Shown: positions 1 through 7,836 of the stretch, in pieces | How positions within the stretch are numbered: position 1 is the stretch's first letter | How the letters are laid out: every line of letters begins with the position of its first letter | From: Mesorhizobium sp. | Lineage (GTDB): Bacteria; Pseudomonadota; Alphaproteobacteria; Rhizobiales; Rhizobiaceae | Assembly (NCBI GenBank): GCA_019635735.1 | Contig: JAHBYX010000004.1 | Span: 1 to 64,000, forward strand | DNA length: 64,000 nt | Direction of reading: 5' to 3' | Position numbers and translations under genes: made by a program | The notes under the pieces: generated by a model | The model's input: only the letters and a program-made list of their open reading frames with translations | Told to the model about the DNA's origin: nothing | Database searches by the model: none

Positions 1-5
1 AATGA

Positions 6-113
6 TCCTCTCATCAGCCTGCCGGCAGTGGCGCGCTGATCAACCCGGCAATGCCGGACAGCACGGCGACCAACGCCGCCAGCTACACCACGTCGCGGGA
101 CGCCATCTCCTAA
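6..113 (+). other. possible 3' end of a broken or truncated reading frame
   Basis: An open stretch follows a stop codon at 3-5 and ends at TAA (111-113). It reads as a Ser/Thr/Ala-rich tail ending in TTSRDAIS. There is no start codon with a ribosome binding site inside the window, so this could be the tail of a gene that begins upstream and is frame-broken at position 3, or chance. It lies at the edge of the AT-rich segment that follows. I do not recognise the family. Confidence 0.15.
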
Positions 114-255
114 GGGCTGCGCCGCCTCTTTGTTCCGGCTTCGCTATAGGGATGACGAGGGGAGGGTCGCAAGCTAAACGCTGACTGAGTTGGGAGCTTA
201 CTCTGCTACTTTCTGAAATATGTTCGATATGATCGCCCGTCGCGAATCTTGCGAT

Positions 256-284
256 TTGTCCACGATGTCTAGTAGAAAAATAAT
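256..284 (+). promoter_or_regulatory. candidate promoter of the TIR/NDT-like gene
   Basis: TTGTCC (256-261) and AATAAT (279-284) are 17 bases apart in an AT-rich leader, about 40 bases before the GTG start at 324. TAATAC at 281-286 is an alternative -10. The match is only moderate. Confidence 0.3.
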
Positions 285-323
285 ACTCATCGAACCTATC
301 GATTATCATCAGGAGGAACGCCA

Positions 324-1283
324 GTGGAATACGGACCGCTTAATGGAAAATGTCCGATTTGGTCCACTCGCGCTAGCACGAGTGGCGCGGGCGACGGTTC
401 GTTAGTTGCCTCTCCGCGATCGGCTGGCCAATACTCCATTTCCGGCAGCGCTATCGCTACACTTCTTCAGTTAGACGAACATGGACGCGCAAGGCTGACA
501 ACGTGGCTTGTCGAGCAGAGAATGCTAGGGAACGATGTTCCGAACGTTAGTTCGGATGTCGTGAGTTTTGCGAAGTCCCGACCGTCTCTTGAGGTATTCG
601 AGAGAGCATATCGACTTCTCGACTACTTCAATATAGCCACAGATTATATTGGTGAAGAGATAAATTTCGATCCTCACGGCATCTCTGGCCAAGAAATGTT
701 GGCTGTATCGGAGTCTATTAATTTTGATGAAATAATATACCTCATTGAATATTTGCGAGAGGAGGGATTTATCGATGTAGAGCTTCTAGAATCCGGAGGA
801 TCTGTCAAAATAACTATGGCTGGTTACTCTGCTATATCAGATAGACGCAAAAAGGGATCATCCAGCGATCAAGCATTCGTAGCAATGTGGTTTGATCCGA
901 CCATGAACGATGCATATGAACACGGTGTAGCTCCAGGCGTAACAGATTCTGGTTATAGACCGGTCCGAATTGATAAGAAAAACCACAATAACAAGATTGA
1001 TGATGAGATCATCTCTGAAATAAGAAGATCAAGATTTCTGATTGCCGATTTCACTCAGAGTGATGAAAAGGGTGCGCGTGGCGGAGTGTATTACGAAGCG
1101 GGATTCGCGCATGGCTTGAATATTCCTGTCATTTTTACGTGCCGAGCGGATGCGATATCGAGAGTGCATTTCGACACTCGGCAATACAATCATATTACAT
1201 GGAAAGACCCGACCGATCTACGTCACGCACTTGCAGCACGCATCTCCGCGACAATCGGAGACGGGCCACATAAGAGACCGTAG
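324..1283 (+). CDS. TIR/nucleoside-deoxyribosyltransferase-like domain protein, possible defence effector
   Basis: 319 aa, GTG start with a strong AGGAGG at 311-316 (7-base spacing). Residues 183-300 form a Rossmann-like domain of the TIR / nucleoside 2-deoxyribosyltransferase superfamily: opening strand QAFVAMWF (183-190), RID at 215-217, DDEI at 226-229, ADFT (241-244), and RGGVYYEAGFAHGL (252-265) followed by PVI. In that superfamily the Glu of the E-x-G-x-A motif (here E258) is catalytic, which suggests cleavage of an N-glycosidic bond in a nucleotide. Residues 134-177 look like a winged helix. Residues 9-43 resemble a zinc ribbon that has lost most cysteines. The gene is clearly more AT-rich than its neighbours, which points to transfer. 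It ends 3 bases from the convergent uvrD. Domain call fairly firm; biological role inferred. Confidence 0.7.
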   Translation: MEYGPLNGKCPIWSTRASTSGAGDGSLVASPRSAGQYSISGSAIATLLQLDEHGRARLTTWLVEQRMLGNDVPNVSSDVVSFAKSRPSLEVFERAYRLLDYFNIATDYIGEEINFDPHGISGQEMLAVSESINFDEIIYLIEYLREEGFIDVELLESGGSVKITMAGYSAISDRRKKGSSSDQAFVAMWFDPTMNDAYEHGVAPGVTDSGYRPVRIDKKNHNNKIDDEIISEIRRSRFLIADFTQSDEKGARGGVYYEAGFAHGLNIPVIFTCRADAISRVHFDTRQYNHITWKDPTDLRHALAARISATIGDGPHKRP

Positions 1284-1286
1284 TCC

Positions 1287-4067
1287 TCACACCTCGCTCA
1301 CAAACCCGTCCAGCACCCGTTTCTGCCCGGCCTTGTCGAAATCGATCGTCAGCTTGTTGCCGTCGATGGCCGCGATGTTGCCGTTGCCGAACTTCTGGTG
1401 GAACACCCTGTCGCCGACGTGGAACTTCGACGGCTCCGTCGCCACCGACTTCGCCACCAGTTCGCCCTCGATGGTGCGGCCCTTGACCGAGCCGCGGCCG
1501 GCGCCGTAGCCGGAGTCGGTTTCGCCGTAGCCGATGCGTTCGACGCCGTGGCCGGAGCGGGAGCCCCAGTTGCGGTCGGTGGCTTCGGTGCGGTTCTGTT
1601 GTGCGCGGGCCCAGCCGGGGGTGGCGTAGGTGCTGGAGAAGGCGCCGCGGGCCCCCTCATCCGACCCGCTGCGCGGGCCACCTGTTCCGGGGCGGGCCGC
1701 TTGTCCCGCCCGTCCTTCGGACCCCCCGCGGGGAGAAGGGGAGTAGCTGTCGAAGCGCGAGGCGCCGTAGAGGTTCTGCCGGCCTGGCCCCTGGCTGCCG
1801 AAACCGCCGCCGCGCCCTGAGGCGAAGCCGCCGGAGCCGCCGTAGGGGGCGGAGTAGCCGCCGTAGGAATTGCCGGCGTCCGCCACCTCGACATGGGCCT
1901 CGGGCAGCTCGTCGAGGAAGCGCGAGGGGATGGTGGATTGCCACAGGCCGTGGATGCGGCGGTTGGAGACGAACCAGATGTGCAGGTTCTTCTTGGCCCG
2001 GGTGAGCCCGACATAGGCCAGCCGCCGCTCTTCCTCGAGGCCGGTGCGGCCGCCTTCGTCGAGCGCGCGCTGGTGGGGGAAGAGGCCTTCCTCCCAGCCG
2101 GGCAGGAAGACGGTCTCGAATTCGAGGCCCTTGGCGGAGTGCAGGGTCATGATGGAGACGGCGTCGAGCTCGGCGTTCTGCTCGGCGTCCATGACCAGCG
2201 CGACGTGCTCCAGGAAGGAGCGCAGCGACTCGTAGTCCTCCATCGAGCGGATGAGTTCCTTCAGGTTCTCCAGCCGGCCGGGCGCCTCGGCCGACTTGTC
2301 GGCCTTCCACATGTCGATATAGCCGCTCTCCTCCAGGATCTGCTCGGCGAGCTCGATGTGGGGGATGCGCTCCAGCGCCTCCTGCCAGCGGCCGAAATGG
2401 GCGCAGATTTCGCGCAATGCCGCGCGGGGCTTGGGCTTCATCTCGTCGCTTTCGGCGAGACGCGAGGCGGCCTCCAGCATGGGCATGCGCAGGGCGCGGG
2501 CGGTGTCGTGGATCTGGCGGATGGCGCTCTCGCCCAGGCCGCGCTTCGGTACGTTGACGATGCGCTCGAAGGCGAGGTCGTCGGCGCCCTGCGCGACGAC
2601 GCGGAAATAGGCGAGTGCGTCGCGGATCTCCTGGCGCTCGTAGAAGCGCGGGCCGCCGATGACGCGGTAGTTGAGGCCGAGCGTGACGAAACGGTCCTCG
2701 AACTCGCGCATCTGGAAGGAGGCGCGGACGAGGATCGCCATGTCGTTCAGGTTGTGCCCCCGGCGCTGCGCCTGCTCGATCTCCTCGCCGACGGCGCGGG
2801 CCTCTTCCTCCGAATCCCAAGCGGCGTGGACCTGAACCTTGGCGTCGTCCGGGTCGGACTGGTCGGTGAACAGCGTCTTGCCGAGGCGGCCCTCGTTGTG
2901 GGCGATGAGGTGGGAGGCCGCACCCAGGATATGCGCGGTGGAGCGGTAGTTGCGCTCCAGCCGGATGATGGTGGCGCCCGGGAAATCCTTGTCGAAGCGC
3001 AGGATGTTGTCGACCTCGGCGCCACGCCAGCCGTAGATCGACTGGTCGTCGTCGCCGACGCAGCAGATGTTGACTGTATCCTGCGGCCGGGAGCCCCCCT
3101 CATCCGGCCGCTTCGCGGCCACCTTCTCCCCGAGGGGAGAAGAGGGAGACGATATCGCGGCTGTGGTTTCCTCTCCCCCACGGGGAGAGGGTGGCGAGCG
3201 AAGCGAGCCGGGTGAGGGGGCCTTCGGCCGCTGTGCCAGGAGCCGCAGCCACATGTACTGCGCGGTGTTGGTGTCCTGGTATTCGTCGACGAGGATGTAT
3301 CTGAAGCGCCGGTGATAGTCGGCGAGCACGTCCGGATTGTCGCGGAAGATGCGGATCGGGTGGAGGAGGAGGTCGCCGAAGTCGCAGGCGTTGAGGGTGC
3401 GCAGGCGTTCCTGGTAGGCGGCGTAGAGTTCGCGGCCCTTGCCGTTGGCAAAGGCGCGCGCATCGCCTTCGGGGATCTCCTTCGGCGCGAGACCCTTGTT
3501 CTTCCAGCCGTCGATCATCTGCGCGAACTGACGCGCCGGCCAGCGCTTGTCGTCGAGGTTCTCGGCCTGGATCAGCTGCTTGAGCAGGCGCACGACGTCG
3601 TCGGTGTCGAGGATGGTGAAGCCGCTCTTCAGCCCGGCGAGCTCGGCGTGGCGGCGCAGGATTTTCACGCCGATCGAATGGAAGGTGCCGAGCCAGGGCA
3701 TGCCTTCGGCCGAACCCTCGCCGATGAGCACGGCGATCCTCTGCTTCATCTCGCGCGCGGCCTTGTTGGTGAAGGTGACGGCGAGGATCTGGCTTGGGTA
3801 GGCGAGGCCGAGCTTGAGGATGTGGGCGATGCGGGTGGTCAGCACGCGGGTCTTGCCGGTGCCGGCGCCGGCGAGCACGAGCACCGGGCCTTCCGTGGTT
3901 TCGACGGCGAGCCGCTGCTCGGGGTTCAGGCCGGCGAGATAGTCGGGCTGGCCGGTATGGCCGGACCGAGCGGCCATGGCGCGCGCGGCGAGACCGCCGG
4001 CAGGCCTCGCCGGAGCGCCGCCTTTCGGGGCGTCGAAGAAGGGGATGTCGTCGGGATAGTCCACCAT
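1287..4067 (-). CDS. uvrD: UvrD/PcrA-type ATP-dependent DNA helicase (SF1)
   Basis: 3'-5' superfamily 1 helicase of nucleotide-excision and mismatch repair and replication-fork processing. All motifs are present: Walker A AGAGTGKT (about 66-73), TFTNKAAREM, DEYQDTN (motif II), GDDDQSIYGWRGA (III), RNYRS (IV), TLHSAKGLEF (V) and RRLAYVGLTRA (VI), plus a C-terminal Tudor-like end (HQKFGNGNI). I chose the ATG at 4067, giving 926 aa; an upstream ATG at 4151 would add 28 residues that do not look conserved. The protein is longer than usual (about 720-800 aa). The extra length includes two translated copies of a palindromic repeat, at residues about 283-325 (between motifs II and III) and about 774-805, and a Gly-rich C-terminal linker. 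Confidence 0.95.
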   Translation of the reverse strand: MVDYPDDIPFFDAPKGGAPARPAGGLAARAMAARSGHTGQPDYLAGLNPEQRLAVETTEGPVLVLAGAGTGKTRVLTTRIAHILKLGLAYPSQILAVTFTNKAAREMKQRIAVLIGEGSAEGMPWLGTFHSIGVKILRRHAELAGLKSGFTILDTDDVVRLLKQLIQAENLDDKRWPARQFAQMIDGWKNKGLAPKEIPEGDARAFANGKGRELYAAYQERLRTLNACDFGDLLLHPIRIFRDNPDVLADYHRRFRYILVDEYQDTNTAQYMWLRLLAQRPKAPSPGSLRSPPSPRGGEETTAAISSPSSPLGEKVAAKRPDEGGSRPQDTVNICCVGDDDQSIYGWRGAEVDNILRFDKDFPGATIIRLERNYRSTAHILGAASHLIAHNEGRLGKTLFTDQSDPDDAKVQVHAAWDSEEEARAVGEEIEQAQRRGHNLNDMAILVRASFQMREFEDRFVTLGLNYRVIGGPRFYERQEIRDALAYFRVVAQGADDLAFERIVNVPKRGLGESAIRQIHDTARALRMPMLEAASRLAESDEMKPKPRAALREICAHFGRWQEALERIPHIELAEQILEESGYIDMWKADKSAEAPGRLENLKELIRSMEDYESLRSFLEHVALVMDAEQNAELDAVSIMTLHSAKGLEFETVFLPGWEEGLFPHQRALDEGGRTGLEEERRLAYVGLTRAKKNLHIWFVSNRRIHGLWQSTIPSRFLDELPEAHVEVADAGNSYGGYSAPYGGSGGFASGRGGGFGSQGPGRQNLYGASRFDSYSPSPRGGSEGRAGQAARPGTGGPRSGSDEGARGAFSSTYATPGWARAQQNRTEATDRNWGSRSGHGVERIGYGETDSGYGAGRGSVKGRTIEGELVAKSVATEPSKFHVGDRVFHQKFGNGNIAAIDGNKLTIDFDKAGQKRVLDGFVSEV
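1652..1745. repeat. dispersed palindromic repeat, copy inside uvrD (C-terminal linker)
   Basis: Begins CCCCCTCATCCG like the copy at 3094, continues with a GC-rich hairpin, and ends in CGGGGAGAAGGGG. It lies in frame within uvrD and is translated as part of the Gly/Ser-rich linker before the C-terminal domain, where an insertion should be tolerated. Confidence 0.6.
3094..3220. repeat. dispersed palindromic repeat, inverted-pair copy inside uvrD
   Basis: Two about 52-base arms in opposite orientation (about 3095-3147 and 3168-3220). Each starts CCCCCTCA(T/C)CCGG from the outside and carries a CTCCCC/GGGGAG hairpin. The element is in frame with the helicase and adds about 43 residues between motif II and motif III. 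Related sequence occurs at 1652-1745 and 61690-61797. Confidence 0.7.
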
Positions 4068-4245
4068 TTGTTCCGAATGTAGTGATTCGGCGCCGAAAGG
4101 CCACCGCCGGGACGAGAATGCCTGGGTGTGCAGGGCTGTCCCGGGCTTCACACTTCTTTACATTGGCCGCGAACGGCGGAAATGTCCGGCGCCTAATGTG
4201 CCCCCATGCCAGCGATTTGGCTGGACGGATCCAAGGAGCACGGAC

Positions 4246-4797
4246 ATGACCAATCAGGACAACGGCAATTTCGATGGCCCGGTGATCGACCACGACGCGA
4301 ACGAGAAGCCCAATGGCGGCCGCTACGGCACGGCCTTCATCGTCGGCGTCGGCATCGCGGCGGTGATTGCGATCGGCGCCGGCGCGGCGATCGCGCAGGG
4401 CTTCGGCATGGGCCCCGGCGGCATGGGCGGCTTCGGCGGCCATATGGGTATGCGTTTCGCCGAGCACCGGTTCGAGAAAGTGATGGACGAGATCGGCGCC
4501 AGCGCCGAGCAGCAAGACAAGATCTTCGCGATCGTCGACAAGACCCGCGCGGAACTGCGCCCCATGGGCCGCGAATTCCGCGGCATGCGCGAGGAAGTCG
4601 CCGCACTCTTGACCGCGCCGACGATCGACAGGGCGGCCGTCGAGGCGCTGCGCGCCAAGCGCATCGCCGAGGTCGACGAGGCGTCGAAGAAGGCGGTCGC
4701 GGCGGTGATCGAGGCGGCCGAGGTGCTGACGCCCGAGCAGCGCGCCAAGCTCGCCGCCGAGATGAAGGACAGGCACGAGGGCCGCGGCCGCTGGTAA
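4246..4797 (+). CDS. Spy/CpxP-like periplasmic stress or metal-sensing protein
   Basis: 183 aa. The ATG at 4246 follows AAGGAG (4233-4238). A single N-terminal membrane segment (about residues 26-48) is followed by a Gly/Met/His-rich stretch with GFGMGPGGMGGFGG and HMGMRF, then an all-helical region ending in LTPEQRAKL, the LTxxQ motif of the Spy/CpxP/ZraP family. These proteins act in the periplasm as chaperones or metal-responsive inhibitors of a partner kinase. It lies 25 bases before a response regulator and histidine kinase, so a CpxP-like feedback role is likely. The hydrophobic segment may be an anchor rather than a cleaved signal. Confidence 0.8.
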   Translation: MTNQDNGNFDGPVIDHDANEKPNGGRYGTAFIVGVGIAAVIAIGAGAAIAQGFGMGPGGMGGFGGHMGMRFAEHRFEKVMDEIGASAEQQDKIFAIVDKTRAELRPMGREFRGMREEVAALLTAPTIDRAAVEALRAKRIAEVDEASKKAVAAVIEAAEVLTPEQRAKLAAEMKDRHEGRGRW

Positions 4798-4822
4798 GGC
4801 GGCTCCGGATAGGGGATGAAGC

Positions 4823-5515
4823 ATGGCGGACGAGGTCCTGATCGTCGACGATGATGCGCGCCTCGCCGCCATGCTGTCGGACTACCTGTCCGCCAACGGG
4901 TTTACGGTCGCTACCGCGGGCAGCGGCCGCAGCGGCGTCGAGGCATTGCGGCGGCGACCTCCGGCCGCGGTGATCCTCGACGTCATGCTGCCCGACATCG
5001 ACGGGTTCGAGACCTGCCGGCAGATCCGCGCCTTTTCCGACGTGCCGGTCTTGATGCTGACCGCCAAGGGCGAGGAGACCGACCGCATCGTCGGGCTGGA
5101 ACTCGGCGCCGACGACTATCTGCCGAAACCGTTCAATCCGCGCGAGCTGCTGGCGCGGCTGAAAGCGATCCTCAGGCGGCGCGGGGCGGCGGACAATCAC
5201 CGCGTGCTGCGCTTCGGCCGGCTGGAGATCGATCCCGGCTCGCGCTCGGTGAAGATCGAGGGCACGGAACGGCCGATGACCAGCCACCAGTTCGACCTTT
5301 TGGTGGCGCTCGCCGAGAATGCCGGCCGCACGCTGTCGCGCGAGCAGCTGATGGACATGGTCAAGGGCGAGGAGCTGGAAGCCTTCGACCGCTCGATCGA
5401 CGTGCATGTGTCGCGCATCCGCGCCGCGATCGAGACCGATCCCAAGAATCCGAGGCGGCTGATCACCGTGCGCGGCGCGGGCTATGTCTTCGCCCGCTAC
5501 CAGGACGACGCCTGA
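4823..5515 (+). CDS. OmpR/CpxR-family response regulator
   Basis: 230 aa. Receiver domain at residues 4-120: acidic pocket D9-D11, phospho-acceptor D53 (LDVMLPD), T80 and K102 (LPKPF). A winged-helix DNA-binding domain follows (about 130-228; RPMTSHQFDLL, SIDVHVSRIR, RTVRGAGY-like end). It sits between the Spy-like gene and the histidine kinase gene, 1 base before the kinase start, so the three probably form one operon for envelope stress. It is close to CpxR/RstA types; the exact signal is not evident. Confidence 0.92.
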   Translation: MADEVLIVDDDARLAAMLSDYLSANGFTVATAGSGRSGVEALRRRPPAAVILDVMLPDIDGFETCRQIRAFSDVPVLMLTAKGEETDRIVGLELGADDYLPKPFNPRELLARLKAILRRRGAADNHRVLRFGRLEIDPGSRSVKIEGTERPMTSHQFDLLVALAENAGRTLSREQLMDMVKGEELEAFDRSIDVHVSRIRAAIETDPKNPRRLITVRGAGYVFARYQDDA

Positions 5516-5516
5516 C

Positions 5517-6824
5517 ATGCGGCTTCTTCGGACTTTTCGCGGCCGCCTCTACGTCAAGATCTACCTGACGGTCATCCTGACGCTGGGGGCCGTCGCGGTG
5601 GCGAGCGGCATCTACTGGAGCACCGCGATCGACCGGGAGGAGCTGGGCTGGGCACAGCGGCGCGACCGCTTCGTCGCCGAGATGCTGCCGACCGGCGAGG
5701 ATCCCGTGATGACGCAGGCGATCGTCGAGCGGTTTGCGAAAGCCTTCGACGCCGACATTGCGCTCTATTCGACCGACGGGCGGCTGCTCGCCGCGGCCGG
5801 CGAGGCTCTGCCGCCGCCGCCGCCCGGCGGCTTCGACGACGACGAAGACGATGGCTGGTTCGGCGGTCGCCAACACCGCAGGCCGTTCGTCATCGACCTA
5901 GGAGACGGGCGCTCTCTCGTCGCGCAGCTGGACGTTCCGTGGGACGGGCCCAAGCGCGGCGCGCTCGGCTACCTGGTGCTGATCGCGGGCGTGATCGCGC
6001 TCGCCGCCTATCCGTTCGTGCGGCAGCTGACGCGGCGGCTGGAGAGCCTGCGCGCCGGTGTCGAGGCGTTCGGCAAGGGCGACCTCGTCGCGCGCGTGCC
6101 GGTTCAGGGCAGGGACGAGGTGGCGGCCGTGGCGAAGAGCTTCAACGCGGCGGCGGAGCGGATCGAGCGGCTGGTCGGTGCGCACCGCGCGCTGCTGGCC
6201 AATGCCAGCCACGAACTGCGCTCGCCGGTCACGCGGCTCCGGATGGCGATGGACCTCTACGAGACGCCGCAGGACGGTGTCGCGACGGATGGCCGGGCGC
6301 GCGAGGAGATGCTGCGCAACCTCGGCGAGATCGACGAACTCGTCGACGAGATCTTGCTCGCCAGCCGGCTCGACCATGTGAGGCGCCTGGAGCGGACGGA
6401 ACCGCTCGACCTGTTCGCGCTCGTGACCGAGGAATGCGCGCGCCACGGCGTCGAGGCGACGGGCAAGCCGGCGGAGGTGAAGGGGGATGCGAGACTGCTT
6501 ACCCGCCTGGTCCGCAACCTGGTGATCAATGCATTGCGGCACGGACGCCCGCCGGTCGAGGTGGAGGTGCGGGAAGAGCGCAAACGCGTGCTGCTCGCTG
6601 TTCGCGATCACGGTGACGGGCTTCCGAGAGGCGAGGAGACGCGCGTCTTCGAGCCGTTCTACCGTCCGGCGGGCCGCAGCGAAGCCGCCGGCGGCTGGGG
6701 CCTGGGTCTCGCGCTGGTGCGCCAGATCGCCGAGCACCACGGCGGCTCGGTCAGGGTCGAGCCCGCGCAGGGCGGCGGTGCGCGCTTCGTCGTCGATCTG
6801 CCGCGCGCGGCTGCGCGACGCTGA
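5517..6824 (+). CDS. membrane sensor histidine kinase (CpxA-like)
   Basis: 435 aa. ATG at 5517, one base after the response-regulator stop. TM1 (about 15-37), periplasmic loop, TM2 (about 152-172), HAMP, then the H-box NASHELRSPVTRL with H232, N-box RLVRNLVINALRHG, G1 DHGDG and G2 GWGLGLALV. It should phosphorylate the adjacent regulator. The periplasmic loop has an odd low-complexity segment, a run of prolines followed by FDDDEDDGWFGG and a His/Arg patch, which could bind cations. An upstream in-frame start at 5484 would overlap the regulator and has no better ribosome site. Confidence 0.92.
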   Translation: MRLLRTFRGRLYVKIYLTVILTLGAVAVASGIYWSTAIDREELGWAQRRDRFVAEMLPTGEDPVMTQAIVERFAKAFDADIALYSTDGRLLAAAGEALPPPPPGGFDDDEDDGWFGGRQHRRPFVIDLGDGRSLVAQLDVPWDGPKRGALGYLVLIAGVIALAAYPFVRQLTRRLESLRAGVEAFGKGDLVARVPVQGRDEVAAVAKSFNAAAERIERLVGAHRALLANASHELRSPVTRLRMAMDLYETPQDGVATDGRAREEMLRNLGEIDELVDEILLASRLDHVRRLERTEPLDLFALVTEECARHGVEATGKPAEVKGDARLLTRLVRNLVINALRHGRPPVEVEVREERKRVLLAVRDHGDGLPRGEETRVFEPFYRPAGRSEAAGGWGLGLALVRQIAEHHGGSVRVEPAQGGGARFVVDLPRAAARR

Positions 6825-6835
6825 AACTGGGGAAA

Positions 6836-6859
6836 CCCGCGACACCTGCGCGTCGCGGG
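6836..6859. terminator. hairpin between convergent genes
   Basis: CCCGCGAC (6836-6843) and GTCGCGGG (6852-6859) form a perfect 8-bp stem with an 8-base loop between the kinase gene and the convergent small exported gene. There is no clear T-run on either side, so it may be a weak terminator. Confidence 0.45.
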
Positions 6860-6866
6860 CTCCTCC

Positions 6867-7184
6867 TCAGAGCATGTCGATCCTGACGACGCGGCAGGCG
6901 TGGGCCGCGTTTTCGAGCGTCATCTTGACGGATGCGCCCTTCAACCTGCCGAACACCACCATCCGGTCGTTGGCGACCTGCTCGGCCCGGCCTTGCCGGA
7001 TGCCTTCGGAGGCCGCCAGGCCGAGGGACACGTAGCGCGTGCACCCCTCGGCCTGACGGTCCGGACTGCCGGCGCCGCCCATGCCGCCGGCAGTCTGTGC
7101 GATGGCCACGGTCACCGTGGCGCCCGCCGCGACGAACGCCATCGTGGCGAGGCCTTTCCAGCGCATGCGTCGCTTGCGGGTCAT
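6867..7184 (-). CDS. small exported protein of unknown function
   Basis: 105 aa with a basic N-terminus (MTRKRRMRWKG), a hydrophobic signal segment (about 12-29) and a cleavage-like AIAQTAGG. The mature part has two cysteines (C48, C97). Its C-terminal half aligns by eye with the end of the next gene: an A-rich helix, then R-x-x-V-x-G-x-x-K-G-x-x-V-K-x-T, then C-x-V. The two are probably diverged tandem paralogues. No family recognised. Confidence 0.6.
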   Translation of the reverse strand: MTRKRRMRWKGLATMAFVAAGATVTVAIAQTAGGMGGAGSPDRQAEGCTRYVSLGLAASEGIRQGRAEQVANDRMVVFGRLKGASVKMTLENAAHACRVVRIDML

Positions 7185-7195
7185 GGTCGCCGGCC

Positions 7196-7591
7196 TCAGA
7201 GGTAGTTGAAGCTGCGCACGGCGCAGTGATCGGAATGGCGATACATCGTCACCTTGACCGGCTGGCCCTTGTGGGTGCCGCGCACCGAGATGCGGCTGCT
7301 CGATACGCCGGAAACGTAGCGCTTCTTCACGCCCATCGAGGCGGCACGGCCGAGCGCCTCGCCCTTCGAGCAGTAACCGCCGGCGTAGTCGCCGTAATAG
7401 CCGTAGCCGTGGCCGTAGTGGCCGTGACCCACGCCGACACCGAAGCCGACGCCAACGCCGACACCGCCGATGCCGATGCCGGGGCCGACCCAGACGCCGA
7501 CGGAGTCGGCCTTGGCCGGAGCGAGCGAACCGGCAAGAGCGGCAAACGCAATCGAGCCAGCGATGAGGGAGGTCTTGAGTGAGAAGGTCAT
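7196..7591 (-). CDS. small exported glycine-rich protein of unknown function
   Basis: 131 aa. Signal peptide (residues 1-28, ending APAKA). A Gly/Val repeat follows (GVGVGFGVGVGHGHYGHGYGYYG), then a C-terminal domain containing C-S-K-G-E-A-L-G-R-A and ISVRGTHKGQPVKVTM and ending CAVRSFNYL. It starts immediately upstream of the 6867-7184 gene and shares its C-terminal pattern. Probably periplasmic or surface-associated; function unknown. Confidence 0.65.
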   Translation of the reverse strand: MTFSLKTSLIAGSIAFAALAGSLAPAKADSVGVWVGPGIGIGGVGVGVGFGVGVGHGHYGHGYGYYGDYAGGYCSKGEALGRAASMGVKKRYVSGVSSSRISVRGTHKGQPVKVTMYRHSDHCAVRSFNYL

Positions 7592-7779
7592 GGGGAAAGT
7601 CCTTTCGAAACTTTGTTATCGATGGAGGGCCTTATCCGGCAACAATGTTTCGCGTCCTTGCCGCGCGAGCGGGGCGATGGTGTCGAGTTAGTGACAAGGC
7701 GGTTACAGAGTGCGCGTCGGTTCCAGAGGCGGTATCGCACGACCATTGGAATAGGAGGGCACGCGCTCCATTCGCTCAT

Positions 7780-7807
7780 TTGCTTCTTTCGGAGATTCGT
7801 ATATACA
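7780..7807 (+). promoter_or_regulatory. vapBC promoter/operator
   Basis: TTGCTT (7780-7785) and TATACA (7802-7807) are 16 bases apart. The -10 overlaps the 8-bp palindrome GTATATAC (7799-7806), the kind of short palindrome often bound by VapB-type antitoxins at their own promoter. Transcription from here would begin near 7814, which favours the downstream ATG at 7837 as the vapB start. Confidence 0.5.
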
Positions 7808-7836
7808 TGGCATCGATACATTTTTGTGAGAATGTG

